Shown: piece by piece, positions 26,092 to 35,286 of the stretch
Numbering within the stretch: the stretch's first letter is position 1
How the letters are laid out: each line of letters begins with the position of its first letter
Source of the DNA: Arhodomonas sp051195215
Lineage (GTDB): Bacteria; Pseudomonadota; Gammaproteobacteria; Nitrococcales; Nitrococcaceae
Length of the DNA: 64,000 nucleotides
Direction: 5' to 3'
NCBI RefSeq assembly: GCF_051195215.1
Contig: NZ_JBNAZM010000001.1
Coordinates: 186,001 to 250,000, forward strand
The notes under the pieces: generated by a model
The model's input: only the letters and a program-made list of their open reading frames with translations
Told to the model about the DNA's origin: nothing
The model's database searches: none
Made by a program: the position numbers and the translations under genes

Positions 26092-27771
26092 ATGGCAGCC
26101 GTAGCCGACCACGGGCAGCTCCCCAGCCGCCTGCGCCGCCCACGCATGGACCCCTGGGCCACTGCCGTGGTGTCGATCGCGCTGCTGGTGGCGCTGCCGG
26201 TGCTGGTCATCGCCGGCTATGTCTTCGCCCCCGGCGACGGTGTCTGGGCCCATCTGGCGCAGACGGTACTCCTGGACTACCTGCGCAATTCCGCCATTCT
26301 GGTCACCGGCGTGGGCATCGGTACGGCCGTCATCGGCGTCGGCACCGCATGGCTGACGACGATGTGCACCTTTCCGTTCAGGCGTGTATTCGAGCTCGCC
26401 CTACTGCTGCCGCTGGCCGTGCCCGCCTACATCATCGCCTACACCTACACGGGAATGCTCGACTACGCGGGACCGGTGCAATCGACACTGCGCGCATGGT
26501 TCGGCTGGGCCCAGGGCGATTACTGGTTCCCTGACGTGCGCAGCATCGGTGGCGCCATCACGGTATTGAGCCTGGTGCTCTACCCCTACGTTTACCTGTT
26601 GGCGCGCGCAGCCTTTCTCGAGCAGTCGGTCTGCGTGCTCGACGTGGGCCGGACTCTGGGGCTGACGCCGCGCCGCGTGTTCCTGCGCATCGCCCTGCCC
26701 CTGGCCCGCCCCGCCGTGGTGACGGGCCTGTCGCTGGTGCTCATGGAAACCCTGGCGGACTACGGCACGGTGCAGTACTTCGGAATCTCCACGTTCACCA
26801 CGGGCATTTTCCGTACCTGGTTCGGCCTGTACGACGCCCACGCCGCCGCACAGCTCGCGGCGGTGCTGCTCGGTTTCGTGTTCGTGCTGGTGCTACTGGA
26901 GCGGTGGTCGCGTCGCCAGCGCCAGTACCATCACACGAGCAACCGCTACCAGGCATTGCCGGGATACCCGTTACACGGTCTGCGTGCGGCCCTGGCGGTT
27001 CTGGCCTGCCTGGCGCCGGTGCTGCTGGGCTTCGTGCTGCCGGCCATTCAACTCGGTTACTGGGCGTCGGACACGTACCACCAGGAAGCCGCCCGTGGAT
27101 TCTGGTCGCTGGTAGGGAACAGCCTGGCACTGGCGGCAACGGCATCGGTGCTCGCCCTCGCCTGCGCTGTGCTGCTCGCCTACGGGCAACGCCTGCGTCC
27201 CACCCCTTGGGTTCGCGGCGCGGTGCGGGTCGCCGCGATGGGCTACGCGATCCCCGGAACGGTGATCGCCGTGGGCGTCATCGTGCCGTTCGCATGGCTC
27301 GACAACACCATCGACGCCTGGGCGCGCGATCACCTCGGTATCTCGACCGGGCTCGTGCTCAGCGGCACCATCTTCGCCATGGTCTTCGCCTATCTGGTGC
27401 GATTCCTCGCAGTCTCCGTGAACACCGTCGAGGCGGGCCTCTCCAAGCTCGGCCGCAGCATGGACGAAACCGCCCACTCCCTGGGCTGTTCCCCATCCCG
27501 GGTGCTGCGCCGGGTACATCTGCCGCTCATGCGGGGGAGCCTGCTGACGGCGGCGCTGCTGGTATTCGTGGACGTCATGAAGGAGCTGCCGGCAACGCTC
27601 ATCCTCCGGCCCTTCGATTTCAACACCCTCGCCGTACGCGCTTACGAGCTGGCCACCGACGAGCAGCTCGCCGCCGCTGCGCCCGCTGCGCTCGCTATCG
27701 GCGCAGCCGGGCTCGTGCCGGTTATACTGCTCAGCCGCTCCATCGCTCATTCACGCCCGGGACACCGATAA
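26092..27771 (+). CDS. fbpB: Ferric-iron ABC permease FbpB
   Basis: Inner-membrane permease of about 559 residues. It contains two homologous permease modules fused in one chain, as usual for FbpB, each with about six helices and an EAA-type loop (DVGRTLGLTPRRVFLRIALPLARP and DETAHSLGCSPSRVLRRVHLPLMR). It forms the channel for Fe3+ delivered by FbpA. The start is uncertain: the ATG at 26092 lacks a clear ribosome site, and a GTG at 26062 and an ATG at 26146 are alternatives. Its stop is followed two bases later by the ATPase gene. Confidence 0.9.
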   Translation: MAAVADHGQLPSRLRRPRMDPWATAVVSIALLVALPVLVIAGYVFAPGDGVWAHLAQTVLLDYLRNSAILVTGVGIGTAVIGVGTAWLTTMCTFPFRRVFELALLLPLAVPAYIIAYTYTGMLDYAGPVQSTLRAWFGWAQGDYWFPDVRSIGGAITVLSLVLYPYVYLLARAAFLEQSVCVLDVGRTLGLTPRRVFLRIALPLARPAVVTGLSLVLMETLADYGTVQYFGISTFTTGIFRTWFGLYDAHAAAQLAAVLLGFVFVLVLLERWSRRQRQYHHTSNRYQALPGYPLHGLRAALAVLACLAPVLLGFVLPAIQLGYWASDTYHQEAARGFWSLVGNSLALAATASVLALACAVLLAYGQRLRPTPWVRGAVRVAAMGYAIPGTVIAVGVIVPFAWLDNTIDAWARDHLGISTGLVLSGTIFAMVFAYLVRFLAVSVNTVEAGLSKLGRSMDETAHSLGCSPSRVLRRVHLPLMRGSLLTAALLVFVDVMKELPATLILRPFDFNTLAVRAYELATDEQLAAAAPAALAIGAAGLVPVILLSRSIAHSRPGHR

Positions 27772-27773
27772 GG

Positions 27774-28832
27774 ATGCTCGAACTCGATCACGTGACCGTG
27801 ACCTACGGCGATCACCCCGCCGTGGTCGACTTCAGCCTCTCGCTGGAACAGGGCCGCATCGGCTGCCTGCTGGGGCCGAGCGGTTGTGGCAAAACCACCG
27901 TGTTGCGGGCGATCGCCGGTTTCGAGCGACCCGCCCGGGGCGCGATCCGCCTCGGCGGGGAGATAGTCAGCGACACAGGCTTCGTGCTCCCGCCGGAACG
28001 CCGCCGCGTCGGCATGGTCTTCCAGGATCTCGCCCTGTTCCCGCACCTGCGCGTTTGGGAGAACATCGCCTTCGGGCTCGAGGGCAAGAGTCGCGGCGCA
28101 CGGCGCCGGCGCGTCGAAGAGCTGCTCACGCTCATGGGGCTGCCAGGGGTCGGGGAACACTATCCCCACCAGCTATCCGGCGGGCAGCAACAGCGGGTCG
28201 CCATCGCGCGGGCGCTGGCTCCTCGGCCGATGCTGCTGATGCTCGACGAGCCGTTCTCCAGCCTCGACCCCGAGCTGCGGGAACAGCTACCCAAGGAACT
28301 GCGCGACATCTTTCGTGAAGACGGGGTCACCGTGCTCCTGGTCACCCACGACCAGCAGGAGGCGTTCGGCATGGCCGACGAGATCGGCGTCGTGCGTGCC
28401 GGCTGCCTGGAGCAGTGGGCGGCGGCGTATTCGCTCTATCATCGACCCGAGACCCGATTCGTCGCCGATTTCGTCGGCGAGGGCGTCATGATTCCGGGCC
28501 GGGTCGTCGACGAGCACGAGGTCGAGACCGAAATCGGGAGCCTGAAGGGGACCCTGCCGGCGAACTGTACACCGGGCACACGGGTGGACATCCTTCTGCG
28601 GCCGGATGACGTGGTCCACGACGACGCCAGCCCGATGAAGGCGCGCATTGTCGACCGCACTTTCCGGGGCGCGCAGTTCCTTTATACGCTCGCGCTGGAA
28701 AGCGGCCGCCACATTCTCTGTCTGGCCACGAGCCACCATGACCACCCACCGGGCGAGCTCATGGGCATTCGCCCGGAGCTGGATCACCTGGTGGTGTTTC
28801 CCGAGCAGACCGGCTCAGCGGCCGTCGGGTGA
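27774..28832 (+). CDS. fbpC: Ferric-iron ABC transporter ATPase FbpC
   Basis: ATPase of 352 residues powering iron import. Motifs are Walker A GPSGCGKTT, Q-loop VFQDLALFPH, signature LSGGQQQRVAIARALA, Walker B LLMLDEPFSSLD and VTHDQQEA. A C-terminal regulatory TOBE-like domain (about 240-352) is present, as in FbpC. The ATG comes two bases after the fbpB stop (TAAGGATG), so translation is tightly coupled. Its last 18 bases overlap the end of the convergent YceI-like gene. Confidence 0.92.
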   Translation: MLELDHVTVTYGDHPAVVDFSLSLEQGRIGCLLGPSGCGKTTVLRAIAGFERPARGAIRLGGEIVSDTGFVLPPERRRVGMVFQDLALFPHLRVWENIAFGLEGKSRGARRRRVEELLTLMGLPGVGEHYPHQLSGGQQQRVAIARALAPRPMLLMLDEPFSSLDPELREQLPKELRDIFREDGVTVLLVTHDQQEAFGMADEIGVVRAGCLEQWAAAYSLYHRPETRFVADFVGEGVMIPGRVVDEHEVETEIGSLKGTLPANCTPGTRVDILLRPDDVVHDDASPMKARIVDRTFRGAQFLYTLALESGRHILCLATSHHDHPPGELMGIRPELDHLVVFPEQTGSAAVG

Positions 28833-29570
28833 CCACGGCTCGGCGTGCAGGCGGAAGTCGATGACCATGGGATCGGCGACGCGCAACGCACCGCCGAACG
28901 CCGCGAACGGCGTCAACCCCAGCTCTTCATGGCGCACGGCGATACGTCCCTCCACCACCAGCGCATCCTTCGCACGGGTCAGCGCCACGGGAACCGATAG
29001 CGAGCGCCGCCGGCCGCCGAGCCAGACCGTGAACCGCGCCACCGGCCGGGGTGGCGCACCGGTCAGGGCCGCAAGCGATACGCGCACCCGGGGGTAACGC
29101 TGCGCGTCGAGTACACTGGCCCCGCGGAGATTCTCTTGCGTCGCGGCGCGGGCACTCGGCGGCGGCTGTTCCCCGAAGAACGACTCCCAGCCGCGCCGCG
29201 CACCGGGCGGATCGGCCACCAGCTCAGTCACCGGGACGCTGAGATCCGCCCGCGCCGAACGCCAGTCGCCCCGTCGCCAACCAAAATAGCCGGTCATGTC
29301 GTTCGCGGCGATCACGTGATTGTGGCCCGCCTCACCAAGCGCGCCGGCGCGATACAACACCACCCACAGCCGCGACCGGTCCGCATCGATTCGGTAGACC
29401 GGCTCGCCTCCAGCGGCGAGCGCGTGGTAGGTAGTGACGGGAATCGGCGGCGGTGTATCGCCGTCGGCGGGCGTCGACGGCGGGCGCGACAGGCTCGTGC
29501 AGGCGGCGAGCAGACAGGCGGTCAGCATTGCGACGATCCGGTATCCGCGACGCGCTATCGGTTTCGACAT
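28815..29570 (-). CDS. YceI-like domain lipoprotein
   Basis: Exported protein of 251 residues. The signal peptide ends in LTACLLAAC, a lipobox, so it is probably a lipoprotein. The mature part has the YceI lipocalin-like pattern: YRIDADRSRLWVVLYRAGALGEAGHNHVI at the start, VTELVADPP and later SLAALTG with alternating strands. YceI domains bind isoprenoid-type lipids in related proteins, but the ligand here is unknown. The start at 29570 (MSKPIARRGYR) is preferred over upstream in-frame codons because it gives a compact signal peptide. Confidence 0.72.
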   Translation of the reverse strand: MSKPIARRGYRIVAMLTACLLAACTSLSRPPSTPADGDTPPPIPVTTYHALAAGGEPVYRIDADRSRLWVVLYRAGALGEAGHNHVIAANDMTGYFGWRRGDWRSARADLSVPVTELVADPPGARRGWESFFGEQPPPSARAATQENLRGASVLDAQRYPRVRVSLAALTGAPPRPVARFTVWLGGRRRSLSVPVALTRAKDALVVEGRIAVRHEELGLTPFAAFGGALRVADPMVIDFRLHAEPWSPDGR

Positions 29571-29659
29571 GGATCGAACCTCCTCCAGATGCATGTTCCG
29601 CCGCCGCCGACTTCTAGTAAGATGGCAACGGTTTTCTTCCCCCACCAGTGCCAGGGCTC

Positions 29660-30739
29660 ATGAGCTACGAACGCGACAACATCCGCCGCATGGCCGGTTA
29701 CGTGCCGGGCGAGCAGCCGCAGGCCGCCGACGCCATCAAGCTCAATACCAACGAGAACCCGTATCCGCCCAGCGAGGCGGTGATGACCGCGTTGCACGAG
29801 GTGCCGGCGGAAGCCCTGCGTCGCTACCCTTCGCCCACCAGCGCGGGTTTCCGCCGCACGGCGTCGGAGCTACACGACGTGCCCCCCGAGCACATCGTGG
29901 CGACCAACGGCGGGGACGAGTTGTTACGCCTGGCGATCACCACGTTCGTCAATCCCGGCAGCCCGGTGGGCGTCGCCGAGCCGAGCTATTCGCTCTACCC
30001 CGTACTGGCCGCCATTCACGGCTCACCGGTGGTGCGGGTCGCGCTGGACGAGCACTGGCGGCCGACCCCCGATTTCGCCGAACGCATGAACCGCGAACGG
30101 GTGCCACTCACCTTTCTGGTCAACCCGCACGCGCCCTCCGGCACGCTGCTGGAGCCGGATGCCATTGCCCGTATTGCCAAAGGTCTCGGTGGTGTACTGG
30201 TCGTCGATGAAGCCTATGTGGACTTCGTCGATCCGGCGCTCGAGCACGACGTAGTCGCGTTGACCCGAGAGCTCGACAATCTGCTGATTCTGCGCACGCT
30301 GAGCAAGGGTTACTCCCTCGCCGGACTGCGCTTCGGTTACGGCATCGGCTCGCGGGCCCTCATAGACCCTATCGCCCAGAAGACTCGCGACAGCTACAGC
30401 GTCGATGCTGTCGCCGAGCGCGTGGCGATAGCCGCGTTGCGCGATCACGATCATGCCGCCGATACCTGGACCCAGGTTCGCGAGGAACGTACGCGGCTGG
30501 CCGACCGCCTGGCAGCCCTGGGCCTGGAGAGCCTTCCCAGCCAGACCAACTTCCTGCTGGCACGGGTGCCCGAGAACTTCGCCGGCGGCGCCGCCGAAGT
30601 TCACCGGCATCTGCGCGAGCGCGGGATTTTCGTCCGGTATTTCGATCACACCGGGCTGCGCGATCGGCTGCGTATCAGCGTGGGCACCCCGGCTCAGAAC
30701 GACAGCCTTCTGCGGGCACTCGCCCAGCTACGGCACTGA
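29660..30739 (+). CDS. hisC: Histidinol-phosphate aminotransferase
   Basis: PLP-dependent class I/II aminotransferase of 359 residues, acting in histidine synthesis on imidazole acetol phosphate and glutamate. Conserved segments include KLNTNENPYPPSEAV, ATNGGDELLRLAI, LVNPHAPSGTLL, VVDEAYVDF and the Schiff-base lysine K216 in TLSKGYSLAGLRFGYG. The ATG at 29660 (MSYERDNIRRM) is preferred. No other his gene lies nearby, so it may be a second copy, or it may serve aromatic amino-acid transamination instead. Confidence 0.88.
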   Translation: MSYERDNIRRMAGYVPGEQPQAADAIKLNTNENPYPPSEAVMTALHEVPAEALRRYPSPTSAGFRRTASELHDVPPEHIVATNGGDELLRLAITTFVNPGSPVGVAEPSYSLYPVLAAIHGSPVVRVALDEHWRPTPDFAERMNRERVPLTFLVNPHAPSGTLLEPDAIARIAKGLGGVLVVDEAYVDFVDPALEHDVVALTRELDNLLILRTLSKGYSLAGLRFGYGIGSRALIDPIAQKTRDSYSVDAVAERVAIAALRDHDHAADTWTQVREERTRLADRLAALGLESLPSQTNFLLARVPENFAGGAAEVHRHLRERGIFVRYFDHTGLRDRLRISVGTPAQNDSLLRALAQLRH

Positions 30740-30743
30740 TGCA

Positions 30744-30770
30744 CCACCCGCTGCAACAGGTGGCGGGTGG
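30744..30770 (+). terminator. Hairpin after hisC
   Basis: CCACCCGC at 30744-30751 pairs with GCGGGTGG at 30763-30770 around an 11-base loop, five bases after the hisC stop. No T-run follows, so termination is only a possibility. Confidence 0.35.
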
Positions 30771-30911
30771 AAAGTCTCGAGTGAAAGGATCCAAGTGGCA
30801 CATCCCGTGCCACGGCAATGCGCCTGCAGCGTCCCGCGGAGGTGCTGCACGGAAATTGGCGCGTTCACCCCGGCACTTTCGACATGGCCGGCTGCAGATA
30901 TCTTGACGACA

Positions 30912-30940
30912 CTCAAGGTCCCGGGGCCCACGGCCGATAA
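30912..30940 (+). promoter_or_regulatory. Sigma-28 (FliA) type promoter for the chemoreceptor gene
   Basis: CTCAAGG at 30912-30918 and an exact GCCGATAA at 30933-30940 match the FliA -35 (TCAAG or TAAA) and -10 (GCCGATAA) elements with 16 bases between TCAA and GCCGATAA. Transcription would start near 30947, about 30 bases before the GTG of the chemoreceptor gene. This is the canonical promoter class for flagellar and chemotaxis genes, so it implies motility control. Confidence 0.7.
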
Positions 30941-30978
30941 CCTGTGCGGAATCGGATAACAACGCACAGGAGGTCACG

Positions 30979-32619
30979 GTGCGCAGGCTCTTCACCACCA
31001 GTATCCGCAACAAGCTGTTGCTGAACACGGGCACCGGCACCGGGCTCGTGCTCCTCGCGACACTCGCGGCCATGTTCGTGACGTGGCAGAGCCTGCAGAC
31101 CTACCAGGGGCTACTGGGCCGCTCGGTGGCCATCCAGGAACGTCTCGCCGCCGTGGAACGCGCCCTCGACCAGCAGCTTCTCGCATGGAAGGACATCCTG
31201 CTGCTCGGCTCGGACCCGGCCCGCGAGCGTGCCGTCGAACGATTCGAGCGTGCCGCCGACAAGGTCCAGCGCGAAGCGTCGGCGTTGGGCGAGAGCCTGA
31301 GCGACACCGAGCGCGGCGGCGAGCTGGTCGCCGAGCTCAAGGCCCAGCATGAAGAAATGAACGCCGGCTACCGCGAAGGCCTGACGATGTTCGTCGACTC
31401 CGGCTTCATCCAGCTCACCGCCCAGGCAACGGTCGAAGGTCTTGCCGGGCCGCCCCGGAAAACGCTCGATGCACTCAAGACGTACGTTGAGAACCAACTG
31501 CAGGGGCTTGCCACGCGTACTGGCGAGCGCGCGCTCGACAACCTCCTCATCTGCCTCGGTGCCATGCTCGTCGCCGTGGTCATTGCCTTCTGCGTGTTCC
31601 TGCTGCTGCTACGCCGCAGCGTCACGCGTCCCGCTCATGCCCTGGTGGACAACCTCGAGCGAATGGCCGCCGGGGACTTTACGCAGCCCGTACCCCGGCA
31701 CACGGAGGACGAGCTCGGCCGCGTCGCACGCGCCGCGGAGCAGCTGCGACAGGACATGGGCGCCCTCATCGGCCGGGTGCACAGCGCCGTGCAACAGCTC
31801 GGGGAGTCGGCGGAACAGGCCGCGGCCGTCGCTGAACACAACCGGACCGCAGTCAAGAGCCAGCAGCAGGAGACCGACCAGGTCGCCACGGCCATGAACG
31901 AAATGTCCGCGACGATCCAGGAGGTCGCGCGCCACGCGGGCGAGGCCTCGGAGTCCGCCACCGCGGCATCCCATGAGTCCGCTACGGGACGCAAGGTCGT
32001 GGAGGCGACCGTGCGGGACATCGACCAACTGGCCACGCGCATCGAGGAGGCCGGCAAGGCGGTCGAGCAGCTCGACGAGCACAGCACGGCTATCGGCTCG
32101 GTACTCAACGTCATCCGCGAGATCGCCGAGCAGACCAACCTGCTCGCCCTTAACGCCGCCATCGAAGCGGCACGCGCGGGCGAGCAGGGGCGCGGCTTCG
32201 CGGTGGTCGCCGAAGAGGTGCGGGCCCTGGCGCGGCGCACCGCCGAATCCACCGAGGAGATCCAGCGCACCATCGAGGCACTCCAGTCGGGGAGCCGGCA
32301 CAGCGTCTCGCTGATGAGCGCGAGCCGCGAAGGAGCGGCAAGCACCGTGGAGCAGGCGCGCGGAGCCGGCGAAGCACTGGGACGCATCGATGAGGCGGTG
32401 GCCCGGATCGGCGAGATGAACACCCAGATCGCGAGCGCCACCGAGCAGCAGTCCTCCACCTCCGAAGAGATGAACCGCAGCATCAGCCACATTGCCCAGG
32501 TCGCGGACGACAGCGCGGAAGCGGCATCGGAGACCACCCGGGCGAGCCAGTCGCTCAAGGATCTAGCCGAAGAGCTCCGCGGCCTCGTCGACCGCTTCCA
32601 GGTCGCCGACGCGCGCTGA
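30979..32619 (+). CDS. Methyl-accepting chemotaxis protein
   Basis: Transmembrane chemoreceptor of 546 residues. Membrane helix 1 (about 15-37) is followed by a periplasmic four-helix-bundle-like sensor domain of about 150 residues. Membrane helix 2 (NLLICLGAMLVAVVIAFCVFLLLL), a HAMP domain (RPAHALVDNLERMAAGDF) and the long signalling coiled coil come next. The kinase-control tip reads IAEQTNLLALNAAIEAARA with GEQGRGFAVVAEEVR. Methylation-type Glu/Gln pairs flank it. The GTG start has AGGAGG six bases upstream. The ligand is unknown. A FliA-type promoter precedes it. Confidence 0.93.
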   Translation: MRRLFTTSIRNKLLLNTGTGTGLVLLATLAAMFVTWQSLQTYQGLLGRSVAIQERLAAVERALDQQLLAWKDILLLGSDPARERAVERFERAADKVQREASALGESLSDTERGGELVAELKAQHEEMNAGYREGLTMFVDSGFIQLTAQATVEGLAGPPRKTLDALKTYVENQLQGLATRTGERALDNLLICLGAMLVAVVIAFCVFLLLLRRSVTRPAHALVDNLERMAAGDFTQPVPRHTEDELGRVARAAEQLRQDMGALIGRVHSAVQQLGESAEQAAAVAEHNRTAVKSQQQETDQVATAMNEMSATIQEVARHAGEASESATAASHESATGRKVVEATVRDIDQLATRIEEAGKAVEQLDEHSTAIGSVLNVIREIAEQTNLLALNAAIEAARAGEQGRGFAVVAEEVRALARRTAESTEEIQRTIEALQSGSRHSVSLMSASREGAASTVEQARGAGEALGRIDEAVARIGEMNTQIASATEQQSSTSEEMNRSISHIAQVADDSAEAASETTRASQSLKDLAEELRGLVDRFQVADAR

Positions 32620-32629
32620 CCCCGCGACG

Positions 32630-32653
32630 GCCGCCGGCGGTTCCGCCGGCGGC
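32630..32653 (+). terminator. GC-rich hairpin after the chemoreceptor gene
   Basis: GCCGCCGGCGG at 32630-32640 and its complement at 32643-32653 form a strong stem 10 bases past the stop. There is no T-run. Between this hairpin and 32871 lies an AT-rich stretch with a TTGACA at 32761 and a direct repeat TTGAAC-G-TTGAAC at 32781-32793. A convincing -10 element was not found there. Confidence 0.45.
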
Positions 32654-32871
32654 TCGCTACGACCGATACCCATCCCGCCCTTCCCGTTCCCCGCGACACC
32701 GGCACAGTCGCACCGAAGGACCGCTTTCAACGCTACCGCAACGGCCGTGAATAGCGAGTATTGACAGTCTCTTTTTTTATTTGAACGTTGAACTAAAAAC
32801 AACCCCGCCTTAAGCTCCCGCTAAGCTGGTCACTACGGCTGGTGCAAGAAGTACACACTCAGGAGGACCGT

Positions 32872-35157
32872 ATGCACATCGCTGCAAAGTCCGCGGCGCT
32901 ACTCGGCGCCCTCGGCCTGGCGGCCTCGGCGCAGGCGGACGTCACCGTCGAGCGCGGCCCCACGCCCCTGGAAAATGGCGACGCCACTGCCGTCCGGGAC
33001 ATTCAGCTACGCAACGACCACCTCGTTGCATCCATTGCCGTTGATTCGGCTCCGCCCTGGGGCGTCGCCCCGGGCGGCATCATCGACGCGGCGCCCGTAC
33101 GCGACGGCGAGGCGTTGCGCGACAAGGTCTCGCTCATCGACTTCATTCCCAACAACTGGTCGAGCTGGCCGACCTCCTATCAGCGCTTCGAAGTCGTGGA
33201 GGATGGTCCGCAGCGCGGGGTCATCCGCGTGACGCGCGACTGGGAGGCGGTGGTTCTGACAACCACCTACACGCTCGAGGCGGACTCGGACCGCATTCAC
33301 GTGGTCACCGAAATGGCCAATGAAGGGGACAAAACGTACGAGGACATTCTCTCCGGCTATGTCATGTGGCCGGATGGCGGTCACCTCTTCGGGCCGGCGG
33401 GTATGCACGGCACTGAAGAGGGCCCGGCGGATTCGGCGTTCGCAGACTGGTCCGCCGCCTACGACGAAGACTGGGGATTCGCCCTGCATGCCCCGTACAT
33501 GAGCTACGTCGATTACGACGCCCGAGATCTCTATCTCGGCCACGATCTCGCCCCGGGCACCTCTCGCACGTTCGAGGGCTGGATTCAGATCATGCCCGAC
33601 GGCAGCATCGCCCGTGCCGCGGAAGCGGAAATCGAACGCAAGGGGCTCCCTGCCGGGACGGTGTCCGGTGAAGTGCGTACCGCCGGCGGGGAACGGGTTG
33701 CCGCTCCCGTGATCGTGGCCGAGCGCGACGGCGAGCCGTATACCTGGACCATGGGCGAGGACGGTCGCTACCGCCTGCGTCTGCCCGCCGGGGAATACGA
33801 GGTTTATGCCACCGCGCGCGGCCACGCCGACAGCGAGCCCGTCCCGGTCACCGTCACCGCTGACGGCGAGCACGATGTCGCCTTCGACGACCTGCGCGCG
33901 CCCGGCACGGTGCGTTTCGAGGTCACCGGTGCCGAGACCGGCGACGTCCTGGATGCGCGCCTGTCCATCGCCGAGGGTCAGACCCCGCTAGTGGGCTTTC
34001 TGGGTAAGAAGACCTACTTCACCGAGCTCGATCGGCCCGGCGTGCGCGAGGTCTCCATCGCCCCGGGGGAGTACGTGTTCGAAGTGGCGCACGGCAAGGG
34101 CTTCCTCGCCCGGGCCCAGTCGGTGCCGGTGACCGTGCGCGCCGGGGAGACGACGACCCGGACAGTGAGCATCGAGCGACGAACCATGCCGAACGATCGT
34201 GGCTGGTACGCTGCCGACATGCACCATCACTCGGACGTGCTCGATGGCTTCACGGCCCCCGAGTACGTGGTGCGCTCCCAGCTCGCGGCCGGTCTCGACC
34301 TCACCCTGCTATCGGACCACGACACCACCGCGAATCTGGAACGAACCGCGGCGCTGTCGGCCAGTCGCGACGTGCCGTTCATTCCGTCCATCGAGATCTC
34401 CGCGTCCTGGGGTCACTTCAACCCCTACCCCATCGACCCGGCGGCCGATTACACCCTCAACTCCGGCGAGGCGCCCGTCCAGGAAATCATCGCGCAGCGC
34501 GAGAAACTGGGTGCCGAGGCCATACAGATGAACCATCCGTACATCAAGTACGGCTACTACACGAACGCAGAGAACGGCACGGCCTCGGGTGGCTATTTCC
34601 CGCGTTTCGACCTAATGGAAGTGAACGCCGACGGCGAGCACGAAAAGACACTCCGCAAGGCATGGGATCACTGGAGCCATGGAGAGCGGGTCTACCTGAG
34701 CGCCGGCTCCGACGTTCACGATGTCTGGAAGAACCGCTCCGGCGAAGTGCGAGCCTACGCGCGCGTCCCGGGTGAGTTGAACGCCGAGGCTTTCGTCACC
34801 GCCCTGCGTGATGGCCACGCCTTCGTGACGTTCGGGCCGATGGTCTACCCGGACGTGGACTTCGGCGACGACCTCCGGGTCGCCCAGGGCGAGCCGGTGA
34901 CGCTCGGGTTCGATCTGGCGGCGGCGAACGGTCTCCAGGCGATTCGTGTGGTCGGCGACGGCGGCGACGTGGTCGCCGAACAGTCCTTCGACGACGCGCC
35001 AGTGAGGGCACGCTCGACGTTCGAGCTTCCCGCTGCCGGCGATACCTTCTACGCCGTGGTGGTCGAGGACGCCGAGGGCAAGAAGGCGTACTCCAACCCG
35101 ATCTGGGTGGACGCCATGGCGCACCGCCCCGCCCCCGGGAACGACGACGAGGGCTGA
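32872..35157 (+). CDS. Secreted CehA/McbA-family metallohydrolase
   Basis: Exported protein of 761 residues. A signal peptide (KSAALLGALGLAASAQA) leads into a beta-rich N-terminal domain of about 230 residues, then one or two carboxypeptidase-regulatory-like beta domains (GEVRTAGGERVAAPV...GRYRLRLPAGEYEV, about 260-330). The C-terminal PHP-type hydrolase has metal motifs ADMHHHSDVLDG, LLSDHDTT, MNHP and SAGSDVHD. CehA/McbA members hydrolyse phosphoesters or carbamates. The substrate here is unknown. AGGAGG lies six bases before the chosen ATG. It stands alone, in its own transcription unit. Confidence 0.8.
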   Translation: MHIAAKSAALLGALGLAASAQADVTVERGPTPLENGDATAVRDIQLRNDHLVASIAVDSAPPWGVAPGGIIDAAPVRDGEALRDKVSLIDFIPNNWSSWPTSYQRFEVVEDGPQRGVIRVTRDWEAVVLTTTYTLEADSDRIHVVTEMANEGDKTYEDILSGYVMWPDGGHLFGPAGMHGTEEGPADSAFADWSAAYDEDWGFALHAPYMSYVDYDARDLYLGHDLAPGTSRTFEGWIQIMPDGSIARAAEAEIERKGLPAGTVSGEVRTAGGERVAAPVIVAERDGEPYTWTMGEDGRYRLRLPAGEYEVYATARGHADSEPVPVTVTADGEHDVAFDDLRAPGTVRFEVTGAETGDVLDARLSIAEGQTPLVGFLGKKTYFTELDRPGVREVSIAPGEYVFEVAHGKGFLARAQSVPVTVRAGETTTRTVSIERRTMPNDRGWYAADMHHHSDVLDGFTAPEYVVRSQLAAGLDLTLLSDHDTTANLERTAALSASRDVPFIPSIEISASWGHFNPYPIDPAADYTLNSGEAPVQEIIAQREKLGAEAIQMNHPYIKYGYYTNAENGTASGGYFPRFDLMEVNADGEHEKTLRKAWDHWSHGERVYLSAGSDVHDVWKNRSGEVRAYARVPGELNAEAFVTALRDGHAFVTFGPMVYPDVDFGDDLRVAQGEPVTLGFDLAAANGLQAIRVVGDGGDVVAEQSFDDAPVRARSTFELPAAGDTFYAVVVEDAEGKKAYSNPIWVDAMAHRPAPGNDDEG

Positions 35158-35286
35158 CGGCCCACCTTGAGCGGGGTGCTGCGGTGCCCCGCTCCACCCG
35201 CCCGACCGCCCCTTCCACGCCCCCCTTGTCCCCTCGTTTCCGCAGGGCTAGGATTGCCGAAATATCCCCGTCATGTGGGCGACCCC

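Noticed and set aside
30941..30973. Hairpin that would hide the ribosome site of the chemoreceptor gene (CCTGTGCG/CGCACAGG)
   Set aside because: The FliA promoter would start transcription near 30947, so most of the 5' arm is not in the mRNA.
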